Numbered from the stretch's first letter, positions 35,355-46,246 are shown. The stretch: DNA of 56,877 nucleotides from Candidatus Cloacimonadota bacterium (GCA_019454875.1 JACFNL010000007.1:1-56877); one strand, 5' to 3'. Notes: generated by a model not told the origin, from the letters alone. Numbers and translations are program-made.

Positions 35355-38300
35355 AAAAACTGCCATCTCTTCTTCAGGTTCAGGAACTGTTACAGGGAGA
35401 ACGCTTTGAAAGTTTTCCACAGCTTTGGAATTTTCTTCTGGAAAACCTTCAGTCCATGTTGTCTCCTTCTTATATATTCTATTTTGAACGCGAGGCCCTG
35501 CTTCAGGATATGACCTTGGTATCGGCCACTAAAGCGGCCCGTGCCCTGGAAAAAAATCAGTATTTCTACCAGTTAAAGGCTTTTGCCTCAGAGCTTCTGG
35601 AATCTGAACCCGCGATTTTGGAAAAATACCCAGGGCAGATTCTGGATATAGAACTTGGTGGTATCCTTTTGTTTCCTATAAAGCCTATGGAGGGCCGACA
35701 GGGTATCCTTATGCTGACGGGTCAGCAGTGGCAGCCAGAACATCTACAGTTTGTTCAAAAGGTTATATCAGGTCTGAGTGATGTACTGGAGAGCCTAAGG
35801 CTAAGAACCATCGTTTCTGTTTATCAGCAGGAACAGAAGCTGACTGCAACCATGAATCATCTTTTGGATCAGAACTTCCATCTGGTACGGTTTTTAAAGG
35901 ATCTGGTAGAAATTATTGAAGTGACTGTGGAATGCCAGATTGTTGTATTTCTTCAGTTTAACGATATTGTTGGTCATTACAGCCTACAGGCTGGTAACGC
36001 CGCCGGATGTGAGTTTTACTCAAACCAGGAGGACTTTTTTCGATCGCTTGCTATGCAGGCCGAAACCCAGGGGATGTTTGCAAAGTCTTTCAGCGGTAAA
36101 AATTTCAAGGGTGAAAAATATGGATTGGATCGCCTGGAATCGGTTCTGGTCATGCCAGTTCGGTATTATGAAAAACCCCAGGGTGCTTTTATTCTGTTAA
36201 ACAAATCGCAACAGAGAAATTTTCAGGAAATGGATGTTCGCAACATGGACATTCTGATCCGAAGCTCAAAGCCCGTGATTTTTAGGGAAAAAGAGAAGGC
36301 ATCCATTGTCAATCGCTTCAAGAAGTTTGTAACGGATCGTATTGTTCGCCAGATTCTTGAGAATCCCGAAAAAGGGTTTTTAGGAGAAGAAAGAAAAGAG
36401 ATCTCCGTACTTTTTGTGGATTTGAACAGCTTCACCCAGTTAGCCGAAAGAACTGAACCGCATAGACTTTTTGTGCAGCTCAATGAATTTTTGGGAGCAA
36501 TGACGGATTTGGTGTTTGATTTTGGCGGCACCCTGGATAAATACATCGGGGATGGGCTGATGGCTTTGTTTGGAACCCCTGTTGAACTGGAAAACCATTC
36601 TGAACTGGCAGTTGAGTGTGCGCTTGCCATGCAAAAAAAGATGAATGAGTTAAGAAAATCCTGGAAGGAAGTTGGATTTGAGGAACTGACGGCCAGTGTC
36701 GGGATTTTTTCCGGTCAGGCGGCAGTGGGAGCGGTTGGCTGTGAAAAATACATGGATTATACCGCCATTGGAGATACCGTAAATACAGCATCAAGGCTAA
36801 CCGGAATGGCAAGGCCCAACTCCATTCTGATTGGTGAGGCAACATTTTTTAGGATGTCTGAGGTGCTTACAGTAAGTGGCACGCCCATTCTTCAGCTAAA
36901 AGGCAAGGGAAAATCGGTTCAGGCCTACGAAATATCGGCATTCAAGACAGAGGATCAGCTCGAAGCCGATCTTTTAAATGCGGACACAGAACGAAAGATC
37001 AATGTGCTTCGGGCATTGGGAACCTGCCCAATTTACAAACACACCAGACTTCCTCTCAATTATCTCTGTGATTCTAAAACCCAGGTTCGTATTGAGGCCA
37101 TAGAATGTATTCGTCGCCTTAATTCTGAGAGTTTTATTGATCCCCTAATTACCAGTCTTGATCACGAAAAGGATGAAAATCTCAGGGGCCGCATTATTAG
37201 TGTTGTCAGTGAAATTTCAAGTGAGACCGTTGTAACCTTATTGAGGGATTATCTGGGAGACATGAATTCTGAGGTTAAGAGCCGCCTGATTCATGCGATT
37301 GGATATCAGGGCAAGGAAGAGAATAAAAAGCTTTTACTGCCTTTGTTAAATGATTCCAATCATGATGTGCGGGCCAGTGTAGCTCATGCCCTGTATCGTT
37401 ACGGTGATGAGTCCATCATCGGGATTCTGGTCAAGATGCTTGACTCTCAGGATACGGCCATGACCATTGCCGCCATTAATGTACTTGGAAAAATTGGCAC
37501 AACCCAGGTAATTAAGCCTATTCTAAAGGTTCTCAAAACAGCTAAAAATGAGGAAGTACTCTATGCTGCGTCCCAGGCCGTGGGCCGGCAGAGTAAATCA
37601 AGAACCATCCGTTTTCTGAAACACTTCTTGAAGGAAGCAAAACTCGATGAGGGCTGGTATACATTGGCCCTTGCCAAAGAGGACACGGAGACAGCCAGCG
37701 CACTGTATGCTTCCGTACTACGGTCTGAGAATCCATATGTGGTTTGTGCTGCCCTGCAATCCTTAAAACAGGAATCCATTGATGTGATGCTTGAGATAGA
37801 AGATGAGCTTCTGGATGTACTGGAACTAGGGGAGGAAAGAAGGCAGATTCTGGCTTTAAGCTGCTTAAAACATCTGCCAACAGAGAGGGTTTTGCCCGTG
37901 CTTTTAAACCTTTTTGAGACGGGCAGTATGGAGGTTCGTCGCGAAGTTTTAAGGGAGCTTGGATTTAGAAAACGCATCGAACTTTTAAACCTTTATCTGG
38001 ATAATCTTTATAATGTGGATGTAGAGATTGAAGTCCATGCTGTAGCGGCTTTAGGCACTCTGGCTGTACCGGAGGCACTGGATCCACTTCTGAAAAAGTT
38101 TTATGCCACAGAAAATGCCAATCTTCAGGCCACAATCCTAAGAGCATTGGGAGGATTTAAATCCGAAAAGGTAATCCCGCCCTTGCTTGCTGGTCTGACT
38201 TCACCAATTGGAAGAATGAGAGCCAATGCCATTGATTCCCTGATTCAACTGGATTACAAGGAATGTGCCCCATTGCTGGAACCCCTGCTTTTGGATGAAA

Positions 38301-38599
38301 ATAATCGGGTCAGGGCCAATGCTGCATTAGCTATGTGGAAGTTTGGTCATACCCAGATATTACATTCACTGGATCATATGCTTTGTTCTGATGACAAGTG
38401 GATGAGACTGTCGGCCATCTGGGCTTTGAGTGAAACGGGAGACGATGAAAGCCGTCGTATTATCTTAAGTCACATGGATGATCGGGATTATGATGTGCGC
38501 TTAAGAGCCATTATGTCCTTAAAAAAGATGGATCCCAATCTTTCCAGCTTGATTGAGTCTTTGCTTGATTCCCGGGAGCAGGAAACCATGACTGTATGA
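35351..38599 (+). CDS. GAF-adenylate cyclase-HEAT repeat protein
   Basis: A 1082-residue cytoplasmic protein. Residues 1-310 look like one or two GAF-type sensor modules. Residues about 348-530 are a class III cyclase with Asp357 and Asp401 (metals), Lys397 and Asp475 (base selection), and Asn478 and Arg482. From about 545 to 1070 run some fifteen HEAT-like repeats with the pattern V/I-R-x2-A (for example [16 protein letters not shown] and [15 protein letters not shown]). The Lys/Asp pair favours cAMP. A cyclase tied to a long HEAT superhelix suggests assembly on a protein partner. It overlaps ruvB by 4 bp and the following cyclase gene by 4 bp. Confidence 0.9.
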   Translation: MKKLPSLLQVQELLQGERFESFPQLWNFLLENLQSMLSPSYIFYFEREALLQDMTLVSATKAARALEKNQYFYQLKAFASELLESEPAILEKYPGQILDIELGGILLFPIKPMEGRQGILMLTGQQWQPEHLQFVQKVISGLSDVLESLRLRTIVSVYQQEQKLTATMNHLLDQNFHLVRFLKDLVEIIEVTVECQIVVFLQFNDIVGHYSLQAGNAAGCEFYSNQEDFFRSLAMQAETQGMFAKSFSGKNFKGEKYGLDRLESVLVMPVRYYEKPQGAFILLNKSQQRNFQEMDVRNMDILIRSSKPVIFREKEKASIVNRFKKFVTDRIVRQILENPEKGFLGEERKEISVLFVDLNSFTQLAERTEPHRLFVQLNEFLGAMTDLVFDFGGTLDKYIGDGLMALFGTPVELENHSELAVECALAMQKKMNELRKSWKEVGFEELTASVGIFSGQAAVGAVGCEKYMDYTAIGDTVNTASRLTGMARPNSILIGEATFFRMSEVLTVSGTPILQLKGKGKSVQAYEISAFKTEDQLEADLLNADTERKINVLRALGTCPIYKHTRLPLNYLCDSKTQVRIEAIECIRRLNSESFIDPLITSLDHEKDENLRGRIISVVSEISSETVVTLLRDYLGDMNSEVKSRLIHAIGYQGKEENKKLLLPLLNDSNHDVRASVAHALYRYGDESIIGILVKMLDSQDTAMTIAAINVLGKIGTTQVIKPILKVLKTAKNEEVLYAASQAVGRQSKSRTIRFLKHFLKEAKLDEGWYTLALAKEDTETASALYASVLRSENPYVVCAALQSLKQESIDVMLEIEDELLDVLELGEERRQILALSCLKHLPTERVLPVLLNLFETGSMEVRREVLRELGFRKRIELLNLYLDNLYNVDVEIEVHAVAALGTLAVPEALDPLLKKFYATENANLQATILRALGGFKSEKVIPPLLAGLTSPIGRMRANAIDSLIQLDYKECAPLLEPLLLDENNRVRANAALAMWKFGHTQILHSLDHMLCSDDKWMRLSAIWALSETGDDESRRIILSHMDDRDYDVRLRAIMSLKKMDPNLSSLIESLLDSREQETMTV

Positions 38600-40412
38600 G
38601 CCTCATCCGGCATTTTTTGAAGTTTAGATTTGTTTTTTATTATCTGATTTGTCTCTGGCTAGCAGGTTTCATCAGGAGTCTTGTTCTGGATCTGGACCGC
38701 AGTCTGCAGGTAGACAAACGAATTGTGGAACGGGTACTGACGGAGCATATGCAAAAGTATGCTAAAGCTGAGGATCATTCCGGAGCAAAACACGGTATCC
38801 AGATTTCAAGTGCAGCTCAGGCCGAAGTAAGTTCAGGTGAACTGTCTTTTCGTATTCAGGTTGGGGGAGCCCAGGAAAGTGAACTGAGCCGCCTCAAGGG
38901 AGAATACAAGAAGGGAGGACAAAGAACAGACTGGCTTCGGGCCAATCATACCTGGTTTTTGTGGGTCCACAGATGTTTGCCCTTGATACTTTTTTTGCAT
39001 TTTGTCTGGTATATCCGTCCAGCTTCTTTAGTGAACCGTTTAATTGGAAGGGGAGTGGTGGTTGAGGACTCCCTCAGATTTCTGGGCCGGGCCAGACTTT
39101 TGAATCTGAGCCGGATCGCTATGTTACACGGCCTGATTCTGGCCATATTGTATGGATGTGTACAGTTTGGGGCCGAGTATTATCTGATGCCTTTCCCTCT
39201 GGATCGCTATTTTCTGATTCCATTCTCCTCCCTGGCATATGCCTTGGCGTTCTGTGGAATGGTGATCGGACTGTTTGACCCCCTGATTCTGTCTTTGGTG
39301 CCTAGATACTGCAAGGGCCATGAAATTTATCAGGCCCGTACTGAAGCCTGGTTTCCTGGTATTGCCTTTCGTTTAAGAATTCTGGTGGCAAGTGCAGTGA
39401 TTATGCCCTTCACAGTGCTTTTCTTGAGTCAGTTTGTATATAACCCTCTGCTTCGTTCGGCCTGGAACTGGATTATCAGCGAAGATCATAACCCAGCAAT
39501 CTTTGCGGAAATGCTGCCTGACCTTATGAATGCTGGAATAGCTGTATTTGTACTGATGGTTGCTTTAATCATTGGGGTAACAGTGGGAAGGGGGATTTTT
39601 CGCTCATTGGCTGAACCTCTGGAGAGTCTGGCCGCCAGAATGGAACTGGTTGGTTCGGGCGATTTTTCCCAGAGAAGTTCAGTTCTGGCAATGATGAAAT
39701 CGGGAGAACCAAGGCTCATTTTAATTCCATGGTGGAAGGCCTTCAGCACCGTGAATTTTTGAAGGATACTTTTGGCCGGTTTTTAAGTCCTTCCGTTTCC
39801 GAGCAGATCCTGAAGTCAGGAAGTATTGACTTAGGTGGTGAGGAAGCCATGGCAGCCATATTGTTTTCCGACATTCGTGGCTTTACAGCAATGTCAGAAA
39901 AAATGACTCCTTCAGAGCTAGTAAAGTTTTTAAATGAATATATGGCTGTAGTTGTCTCGCCAATTCAACAGGAAAAAGGTGTTGTGAATAAATTTATAGG
40001 GGATGCAATTCTGGCAATGTTTGGTGTGCCTACGCGCCTGGACTCTCCTTGTGATCAGGCATTTAAAGCAGCCATTGGAATGCAGAAGTGTCTTAGGGAA
40101 TGGAACCGCCACCGGGAACTACTAGGACTTTTACCCGTAAATACAGGAATTGGCATTCATTATGGTTCTGTGGTTGCGGGAAACATCGGTTCCCCCGATC
40201 GAATGGAATATACAGTAATTGGGGACACTGTAAACATTGCTTCCCGTATCGAATCCATGACTAAATCCATGGATGCACCTATCCTGATCAGTGATACGGT
40301 ACTTAGTCATCTTAGCGAAGAATTGAGGCAGGGATTTAAAATTGTGGATTGTGGAGAGGCTTTATTAAAGGGCAAGGCTTTTGGGGTCAGATTGTACTCA
40401 GTTCAACCATAA
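38596..40412 (+). pseudogene. Multi-span membrane adenylate cyclase interrupted by a frameshift
   Basis: The first frame (38596-39762) encodes about six transmembrane segments, a periplasmic loop after the first, and the start of HAMP. It then runs into nonsense after GDFSQRSSVLA. The second frame (in phase from 39690, ending 40412) continues at once with NDEIGRTKAHFNSMVEGL, the missing second half of HAMP, followed by a complete class III cyclase (LFSDIRGFT, NKFIGD, IGDTVNIASRIES). Adding one A at about 39690 restores a single protein of about 605 residues. The cause may be a real deletion, a sequence error or, less likely, programmed slippage; no slippery heptamer is seen. The cyclase half also has internal ATG starts (39729). 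Confidence 0.8.
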
Positions 40413-40519
40413 AAGGCACCCTCAGAAAAAATTTCCCTTCAGGGTGAAAAAATTTTACTCTATTCAAACTCTTTTTGTTTGGTTATCCTGATTGATGTTA
40501 AACAAGGAGAAGGCAGAAT

Positions 40520-41608
40520 ATGGCCAGCAAAACAGATAACAAAATCGATACAGATAAAATCAAGTCCCTAAGTGCGGCAATGGATCAGATCACCAGAACC
40601 TATGGACAGGGCGCAATTATGCGTCTGGGCAGCTCCAAAATGGCAGACAATGTGGAAGTTATTCCCACAGGTTCTTTGGAGCTTGATCAGGCTCTTGGTA
40701 TAGGTGGGTTCCCTAGAGGAAGAATTGTGGAAATTTACGGGAACGAGGCATCTGGTAAAACCACTCTGACCCTTCATGCTGTAGCCAATGCCCAGAAAGC
40801 AGGGGGAGTGGTTGCTTTTATTGATGCGGAACATGCTCTTGATCCTCAGTATGCCAAGGCAATTGGAGTAGATATTGAAAATCTTCTGATTGCTCAGCCC
40901 GCTTCAGGAGAAGAGGCTTTGGAAATTGTGGATACACTGGTTCGCTCCAACGCAATTGATCTGATCGTTGTAGATTCCGTAGCCGCCCTGACTCCTAAAT
41001 CGGAACTCGAAGGGGAAATGGGGGACTCCCATGTCGGTTTGCAGGCTCGATTGTTGTCGCAGGCTATGCGAAAACTGACTGGTTCGATCAGCCGCTCCCG
41101 CTGTTGTGCCATCTTTATTAATCAGATTCGTATGAAAATTGGGGGCTACGGAAACCCTGAGACCACCACCGGAGGTAATGCGCTTAAGTTTTATGCCTCC
41201 ATGCGCCTTGAAATCCGCAAGACAGAGAACCTCATGAAAGGTACCGATGTTGTAGGTACTGGCAATAAGGTCAAGGTTTGCAAAAACAAACTGGCAGCCC
41301 CATTTAAGGTAGCGGAGTTTGAAATCATGTACGGAGAGGGAATATCCTATGAGGCCTCTTTACTGAATATGGCTACAGAAAATGGCATTGTCAAAAGGGC
41401 TGGGACCTGGTTTTCTTATGAGGATATTAAACTGGGCCAGGGTAAGGAAAATGTAAAACTTTTTCTTAAAGAAAACCTGGAGGTTCGTGCCAAAATTGAG
41501 GCAGAGGTTAAGGCACTTCTTTTATCAAAATCGGTTCGGCCCGGAAGTTCAAAAACAAAGTCTGAACCTGACACATCAGAAGGAATGACAGTTGAGGCAG
41601 GAGAATAA
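40520..41608 (+). CDS. recA: Recombinase A
   Basis: A 362-residue RecA. Walker A is GNEASGKT (74-81), which has Asn75 where almost all RecA proteins have Pro. Walker B is the [10 protein letters not shown] strand, loop L1 is [15 protein letters not shown], and loop L2 is [20 protein letters not shown]. It mediates homologous pairing and triggers SOS. AAGGAG lies upstream of the ATG. An inverted repeat (40417-40422 with 40441-40446) between the cyclase and recA has an 18-base loop and is a weak terminator candidate. I see no known LexA box. Confidence 0.95.
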   Translation: MASKTDNKIDTDKIKSLSAAMDQITRTYGQGAIMRLGSSKMADNVEVIPTGSLELDQALGIGGFPRGRIVEIYGNEASGKTTLTLHAVANAQKAGGVVAFIDAEHALDPQYAKAIGVDIENLLIAQPASGEEALEIVDTLVRSNAIDLIVVDSVAALTPKSELEGEMGDSHVGLQARLLSQAMRKLTGSISRSRCCAIFINQIRMKIGGYGNPETTTGGNALKFYASMRLEIRKTENLMKGTDVVGTGNKVKVCKNKLAAPFKVAEFEIMYGEGISYEASLLNMATENGIVKRAGTWFSYEDIKLGQGKENVKLFLKENLEVRAKIEAEVKALLLSKSVRPGSSKTKSEPDTSEGMTVEAGE

Positions 41609-41621
41609 TTGCCGGGGAAAT

Positions 41622-42068
41622 GTGCGCGAGAAAGCATTTGTTTTGTTGTCTCGCGCGCCTCTCTCTGAAAAAAAACTGATTGAAAAGCTTCTTGTCCAGC
41701 ATCCTGAGATCCAGGATGAAGAGTTAGGGGAGCTTGTTTCTGAATTAAAAAGATCTGGTTATTTAAGGGATCATGAGTTAATTTCCCTGTCCTTTCGGGG
41801 CAAAATTTCTGATAGAGGTCTTAGCTTATTGGAAGTAGCCCAGTTTTTTGAAAGACACAGAATTCAAAAAGAGGACTGGAAGTCTGTTTTAGAAAAATAT
41901 CTGGAAGAAGAAGGGCTCAGTCTTGAGGAATGGCAAATCCGTCAGGCCAGACGCAGATTTGCGAAAAAGGACAAGGGTACATGTACAAAAAAATCACTGG
42001 ATCGTCTGCTTCGGGCGGGGTTTCCCTATCCAGTTTCAAAAAAGGTGATAACAGAGACTCATGAGTGA
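41622..42068 (+). CDS. recX: RecX-family regulator of RecA
   Basis: A 148-residue, highly charged, three-helix-repeat protein in the position and with the pattern of RecX (LLSRAPLSEKKLIEKLL, then LVSELKRSGYLRDHEL and the FGKKDKG-like tail). RecX modulates RecA filaments. The start is uncertain: GTG at 41622 follows GGGG and lies 13 bp after recA; a TTG at 41592 would overlap recA by 17 bp. It overlaps the next gene by 8 bp. Confidence 0.78.
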   Translation: MREKAFVLLSRAPLSEKKLIEKLLVQHPEIQDEELGELVSELKRSGYLRDHELISLSFRGKISDRGLSLLEVAQFFERHRIQKEDWKSVLEKYLEEEGLSLEEWQIRQARRRFAKKDKGTCTKKSLDRLLRAGFPYPVSKKVITETHE

Positions 42069-43284
42069 TAAATCAAATCAGCCTCAAAAAAGCCGATGGA
42101 TCAGCAATAATCTTGAACAGTTTTTGCAGGGTTTTTTGCAGGTTGTTTTCTCAAGAGAATTTCTTATCTGTGCGTCACTTTTTGTGCTATTGGCGACTTT
42201 TGTAAGTCTGTTTTCCGCAATTCTGGCCCCATTTATAGTAGCTTTTATTTTGGCCTATATTCTTAATCCGGCGGTTCGATTCCTGATGAAATATGGTCGC
42301 ATGGGCAGAGAGTATGCTGTTCCACTTTTATTTGTGCTGGTGTCCTTTGGATTTTTGGCCTTTTTGATTCCGTTTACCCTTCAGCTAGCATCCGGCATTA
42401 ATTCAATGGCAGCGGAAATTATCAAAATTGAGTACCGCCCACTGGTAGGAAAATGGCGTGAAGAAATTATTTATTATAAAAATGAGAAGATGCCGGAATC
42501 AGTCCGAACCGCTCTGGAGACTCCTCTTGAGAACCTGAAACAGTATGAGGATAAACTTCTGGAAATGATCAGTGGTCTTAGGGATTCATTTGGACGGGCC
42601 TTAAAGAGCTTGGGAAATTCTATGATTTCCCTGTCCAATGTGGCCATGAAACGCACCATGGATATTTTACTGATTCCTATTCTTCTATTCTACATGCTTC
42701 TGGATTTTGATAGAGTTTATCCACTGTTTCTGAGTCTGGTTCCCTCCAGGTACCGACCCTGGACCAATGCGTTTTTATCCACCTGTGATAAGACTTTGCG
42801 AAACTTTCTGTTCGGTCAGTTTCTGGTTGCTTTGATCTATGGGCTACTGATGACTTTGGGTCTTTTAGCCATTGGTATAAAATTTTCTCTGGTCATAGGA
42901 CCACTAAGCGGAATCGCCAACCTGATACCATACCTTGGGGTGATCTTTAGCCTCGGGCCTGTAGTGGGGCTGGCTATTTATCAGGGGGCCACTGGAGATG
43001 GGGTGTTGTGGATGCTGTCATTGGTGGGAATTCATTACACCATAGTACAATTGATTGATGGATTTTTTTTACAGCCCAAAATTATTGGGGAAAATGTGGA
43101 GCTGCATCCCTTAGTGGTGATGCTTGCCCTGTTTATTGGGGGTGAGGTTGGTGGAATCTACGGGATGGTGTTTGCCGTGCCAGCCGCTGCCCTGTTGAAG
43201 GTTCTGTTTTCAGAACTGTATTCAGTATTATACGAACGCAAATCCCGGCTTTTAAACCGGAGTTTTGATGGAGAAAAAACCTGA
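42061..43284 (+). CDS. AI-2E/PerM-family membrane transporter
   Basis: A 407-residue inner-membrane protein with about eight transmembrane segments, a large loop between segments 3 and 4 (about residues 130-185), and the family signature GISGIANLIPYLG-like (GPLSGIANLIPYLGVIFSLG) followed by FFLQPKIIGENVELHPL. The family includes TqsA (AI-2 export) and Na/H antiporters; the substrate here is not predictable. It overlaps recX by 8 bp and shares one base with rsfS. Confidence 0.85.
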   Translation: MSDKSNQPQKSRWISNNLEQFLQGFLQVVFSREFLICASLFVLLATFVSLFSAILAPFIVAFILAYILNPAVRFLMKYGRMGREYAVPLLFVLVSFGFLAFLIPFTLQLASGINSMAAEIIKIEYRPLVGKWREEIIYYKNEKMPESVRTALETPLENLKQYEDKLLEMISGLRDSFGRALKSLGNSMISLSNVAMKRTMDILLIPILLFYMLLDFDRVYPLFLSLVPSRYRPWTNAFLSTCDKTLRNFLFGQFLVALIYGLLMTLGLLAIGIKFSLVIGPLSGIANLIPYLGVIFSLGPVVGLAIYQGATGDGVLWMLSLVGIHYTIVQLIDGFFLQPKIIGENVELHPLVVMLALFIGGEVGGIYGMVFAVPAAALLKVLFSELYSVLYERKSRLLNRSFDGEKT

Positions 43285-43727
43285 TGACGATAGCATTGGA
43301 AGAAAGCGAGGCCAGAACAAAGGCCCTGGAGTTACAAAGAGAAGAAATGGAGAGCGATGCTTTGGTATCCTTTCTTTTACACATCATTGATGAAAAGCAG
43401 GGGGAAAGCCCTGTTGCCATCAAAATAGATGAAATTTCAAGTATTGGAGATTACCTGTTGATTGTAACCGGGACATCTTCAAGGCAGGTCAAGATGTTGG
43501 CAGATACCATGAGAGATCAGGCCAGAATCATGAACCTTACTCTGTTAAATCCTGAGGGTGTAGTAGATGATAACTGGATAGTCATGGACTTTGGTACTGT
43601 GATTGTCCATATTTTCTCTCGGGATTATCGGCAAAAGTACCAGCTGGAAGACCTCTGGAAAGCCGGAGTGGTGATTGATAATGAGGATGTTATGAAAAGT
43701 CATCCCTTTATGATTCAGCATACATAA
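43284..43727 (+). CDS. rsfS: Ribosomal silencing factor
   Basis: A 147-residue Iojap/RsfS protein (the SSIGDYLLIVTGTSSRQ and DWIVMDFGTVIVHIF-type strands, the latter reading NWIVMDFGTVIVHIFS). It binds uL14 and blocks subunit joining in starvation. The first 25 residues are an N-terminal extension with charged helix. The ATG shares one base with the preceding TGA. Confidence 0.93.
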   Translation: MTIALEESEARTKALELQREEMESDALVSFLLHIIDEKQGESPVAIKIDEISSIGDYLLIVTGTSSRQVKMLADTMRDQARIMNLTLLNPEGVVDDNWIVMDFGTVIVHIFSRDYRQKYQLEDLWKAGVVIDNEDVMKSHPFMIQHT

Positions 43728-43728
43728 A

Positions 43729-44430
43729 ATGCGGTTTGTGTACCTGAAAAAGGGAGAAGACGGGCAGATCTCCCTTGCAGACAAAGAGGCGCATCATCTC
43801 AAGGTGATGCGCTTAAAGTCAGAAATCAGCCTCCCTGGAATCTGCGATCAGGAACTTTATAATGTTTGTATATCCCCGGATTCCCTGGATGGGGCCAGAC
43901 TGCTTAGTGCCGAATTTGTATCATTGCTTCACAGGCCACATTTCCCCTTGTTTTTAGTGCCACTGATTGATGAGGACAGACTCAGATTTTGTGTGGAGAA
44001 GCTCTGCGAGCTTTCCGTTGCCAGAATTCAGTTTTATGTTTCCGATCACACCACATACAATAAGGTGCAGATCGCGAAATTTAACGATCGCATGAGCAAG
44101 TGGAATCATCTTGTTCGTCAATCCTGTCAGCAGTGTGGCAATCTGAATTTACCTCAATTATTGGCCCCGGCTCCCTTAAAAGAACTGCTAAATACTGAAC
44201 TTCTGACAAAAAAGTGGTTGATTGCGGGAGTACACGGAGAGCCAGTAAAGAAGATACCCTCAGATTTTGAGGTTTGCCTGATTGGACCGGAAGGCGACTT
44301 TTCTTCATTGGAATATGCCCATTTTCAAAACTCAGGTCTGAAGGTTCTTCGCTTTGAACAACTCAATGTTTTGCGTACCGAAACGGCAATAATAAGCATG
44401 GCTGCTCTAAGAGCGGCAGGCCCACGGTAA
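43729..44430 (+). CDS. rsmE: 16S rRNA m3U1498 methyltransferase
   Basis: A 233-residue SPOUT methyltransferase. The trefoil-knot segments are LIGPEGDFSSLE and LRFEQLNVLRTETAII, and the N-terminal PUA-like region contains AHHLKVMRLK. It methylates U1498 of 16S rRNA. It starts 1 bp after rsfS. It is the last gene of the recA-to-rsmE run. Confidence 0.92.
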   Translation: MRFVYLKKGEDGQISLADKEAHHLKVMRLKSEISLPGICDQELYNVCISPDSLDGARLLSAEFVSLLHRPHFPLFLVPLIDEDRLRFCVEKLCELSVARIQFYVSDHTTYNKVQIAKFNDRMSKWNHLVRQSCQQCGNLNLPQLLAPAPLKELLNTELLTKKWLIAGVHGEPVKKIPSDFEVCLIGPEGDFSSLEYAHFQNSGLKVLRFEQLNVLRTETAIISMAALRAAGPR

Positions 44431-44445
44431 ACTCCGGTTGGTATA

Positions 44446-44454
44446 TGCTAAACT
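44446..44454 (+). promoter_or_regulatory. Extended -10 of the first AAA/nuclease gene, leaderless
   Basis: TGC-TAAACT ends 7 bp before the ATG at 44461, so transcription should begin at or next to the start codon. The same element stands at the same distance before the paralogue at 49621. Confidence 0.55.
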
Positions 44455-44460
44455 ATAGCC

Positions 44461-46146
44461 ATGAAAAAAATTCCCATTGGTTACAGCGATTTTAAGAGAA
44501 TCTTAAGTACTCCAGACTTTCTTTATGTAGATAAAACCAGTCTGATTGAAGAGTTCTTAGAAGACTCAACCCAGATTCTTTTAATCACCCGTCCCCGTCG
44601 TTTTGGCAAGACTTTGAATCTCTCGACAATTCGCTATTTTTTTGACCAGGAAAATGCCGAGGAAAACCGCAAACTGTTTGAAGGTCTGAAGATTTCACAA
44701 AATGCTCAAGCGATGGCGGAGCAGGGTACAAGACCCGTGATTTATTTGACTTTTAAGGATTGTAAGGAGTTGAACTGGGAGCATTTACAGAAAAAAATCA
44801 GCTATCTTCTGGCTGAAGCCGTCATTCCCTATACACGGGCCGGTAATTTTTTACTGGAACCAGCGGATCAGGAAATTCTGCATAATCTTAGATCTGGTGC
44901 ACAGGATATTACAATGATGACAGAGAGCCTGAAATTTTTGTCGCGCATTGTATCGTCTCACTATGGGCAAAATCCTCTAATCCTGATTGATGAATACGAT
45001 GTGCCTTTACAATCAGCTTGGGCTTCTGGTTATTGGGATGAGGCAATTTCATTTTTCAGAAACTTTTTCAGCGCTGGTTTTAAGGACAATCCCAATTTGT
45101 GGCGTGGCGTAATTACTGGCTGTTTGAGAGTTGCCAGAGAAAGTATGTTCACTGGCATGAATAATCTGGAAGTAGCAACCATTGTTTCAAAAAATTATGC
45201 CCAGCATTTTGGTTTTACTGTGCCTGAAGTCAAACAACTAATTCAGGACTACAATTTGCAATCCATCGAGGCTCAGATTGAGTCCTGGTATAACGGCTAT
45301 ATTTTTGGTGAGACTGAAATCTATAATCCCTGGTCCATTCTTAATTTATTAAAGAATCAAGGAACATTCAATCCCTACTGGATGAACACCAGTGGTAACG
45401 ATCTGGTGAAAGAAATTTTAGGCCGCTCTGGGGTTGATGCTAAAAAGGATCTTGAGGACTTAATGGCAGGTAAAAGTATTACAGTACCCTTACAGGAACA
45501 GGTGGTGTTTCAGGAAATTGAGGACTCCCCGTCCAATATCTGGAGCTTTCTATATTTTACAGGCTATCTGAAGGCAACAGCAACCCATCAGACAGAGGAA
45601 GCTTCATTTGTGGATCTGAAAATTCCCAATGTGGAGGTCAAAAGAGTTTTTTCTGAGTCCATTCAATACTGGTTTCAAAAAGACAGGACTTCATCTACTC
45701 TGCAAGACCTGAAACGCTCACTTAAAACGGGGGATACAGAAGTCTTCCCCCTGATTTTTCAAAAACTTGTTCAGGACAGTCTAAGTTTTTTTGATACCAA
45801 AGGCCAGGATCCAGAAAAATTCTATCATGGCCTGGTTTTAGGTTTAATTGTCTCTTTCTCGGATACCTGGCATATTCGTTCCAACCGGGAATCTGGTTTT
45901 GGTCGCTGTGATATTTTGATGACCCCTAAAAGTCCAGATCATTTTGGAATTATTATGGAGTTAAAAACCCATCATCCTACACTGGAGGCCAATTTGCAGG
46001 CCACGGCTCAAAGAGCCATGGATCAGATTGAAAACCGTCAATACGAACAGGAGCTAAGATCCCAGGGAGCCACAAAAATTCTGAAGATGGGTATTGGGTT
46101 TTCCGGTAAGGTAGTTGAAATTTTAAGTCTTAAAACAGACGGATAA
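44461..46146 (+). CDS. AAA-ATPase-like protein with PD-(D/E)XK nuclease domain, copy 1
   Basis: A 561-residue protein of the AAA-ATPase-like/DUF1703 family. It starts with the family signature IPIGYSDFKRI and FLYVDKT. Walker A is RPRRFGKT (44-51), Walker B is LILIDEYDVPL. The C-terminal nuclease-like domain has Asp484 (GRCD) and Glu500-x-Lys502 (MELK). The family is abundant in some bacteria and its function is not established; nuclease activity is inferred from the motif. It is closely similar along its whole length to the gene at 49621-51306, most in the first 330 residues and the last 40. Confidence 0.88.
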   Translation: MKKIPIGYSDFKRILSTPDFLYVDKTSLIEEFLEDSTQILLITRPRRFGKTLNLSTIRYFFDQENAEENRKLFEGLKISQNAQAMAEQGTRPVIYLTFKDCKELNWEHLQKKISYLLAEAVIPYTRAGNFLLEPADQEILHNLRSGAQDITMMTESLKFLSRIVSSHYGQNPLILIDEYDVPLQSAWASGYWDEAISFFRNFFSAGFKDNPNLWRGVITGCLRVARESMFTGMNNLEVATIVSKNYAQHFGFTVPEVKQLIQDYNLQSIEAQIESWYNGYIFGETEIYNPWSILNLLKNQGTFNPYWMNTSGNDLVKEILGRSGVDAKKDLEDLMAGKSITVPLQEQVVFQEIEDSPSNIWSFLYFTGYLKATATHQTEEASFVDLKIPNVEVKRVFSESIQYWFQKDRTSSTLQDLKRSLKTGDTEVFPLIFQKLVQDSLSFFDTKGQDPEKFYHGLVLGLIVSFSDTWHIRSNRESGFGRCDILMTPKSPDHFGIIMELKTHHPTLEANLQATAQRAMDQIENRQYEQELRSQGATKILKMGIGFSGKVVEILSLKTDG

Positions 46147-46165
46147 AATTAGTTCTTGATTCTCA

Positions 46166-46194
46166 TTGAAAAAAATGTGGGGGGGGGGTAAGAT
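46166..46194 (+). promoter_or_regulatory. Sigma-70-type promoter with G10 tract in the spacer
   Basis: TTGAAA (46166-46171) and TAAGAT (46189-46194) are separated by exactly 17 bp. The last ten bases of that spacer are all G (46179-46188). The start point would be near 46201, with GGGAGG (46235-46240) and the lipoprotein ATG at 46247. Gain or loss of one G would shift spacer length and promoter strength, the known mechanism of phase-variable promoters. Confidence 0.7.
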
Positions 46195-46246
46195 ACCTCT
46201 TTTAAAACGCTCGGAAGAGCAAGGGCCAATCTACGGGAGGATCAAA

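Noticed and set aside
40417..40446. Hairpin between the cyclase and recA as a terminator
   Set aside because: Only 6 bp of stem with an 18-base loop and an A-run before the T-run; too weak to call.
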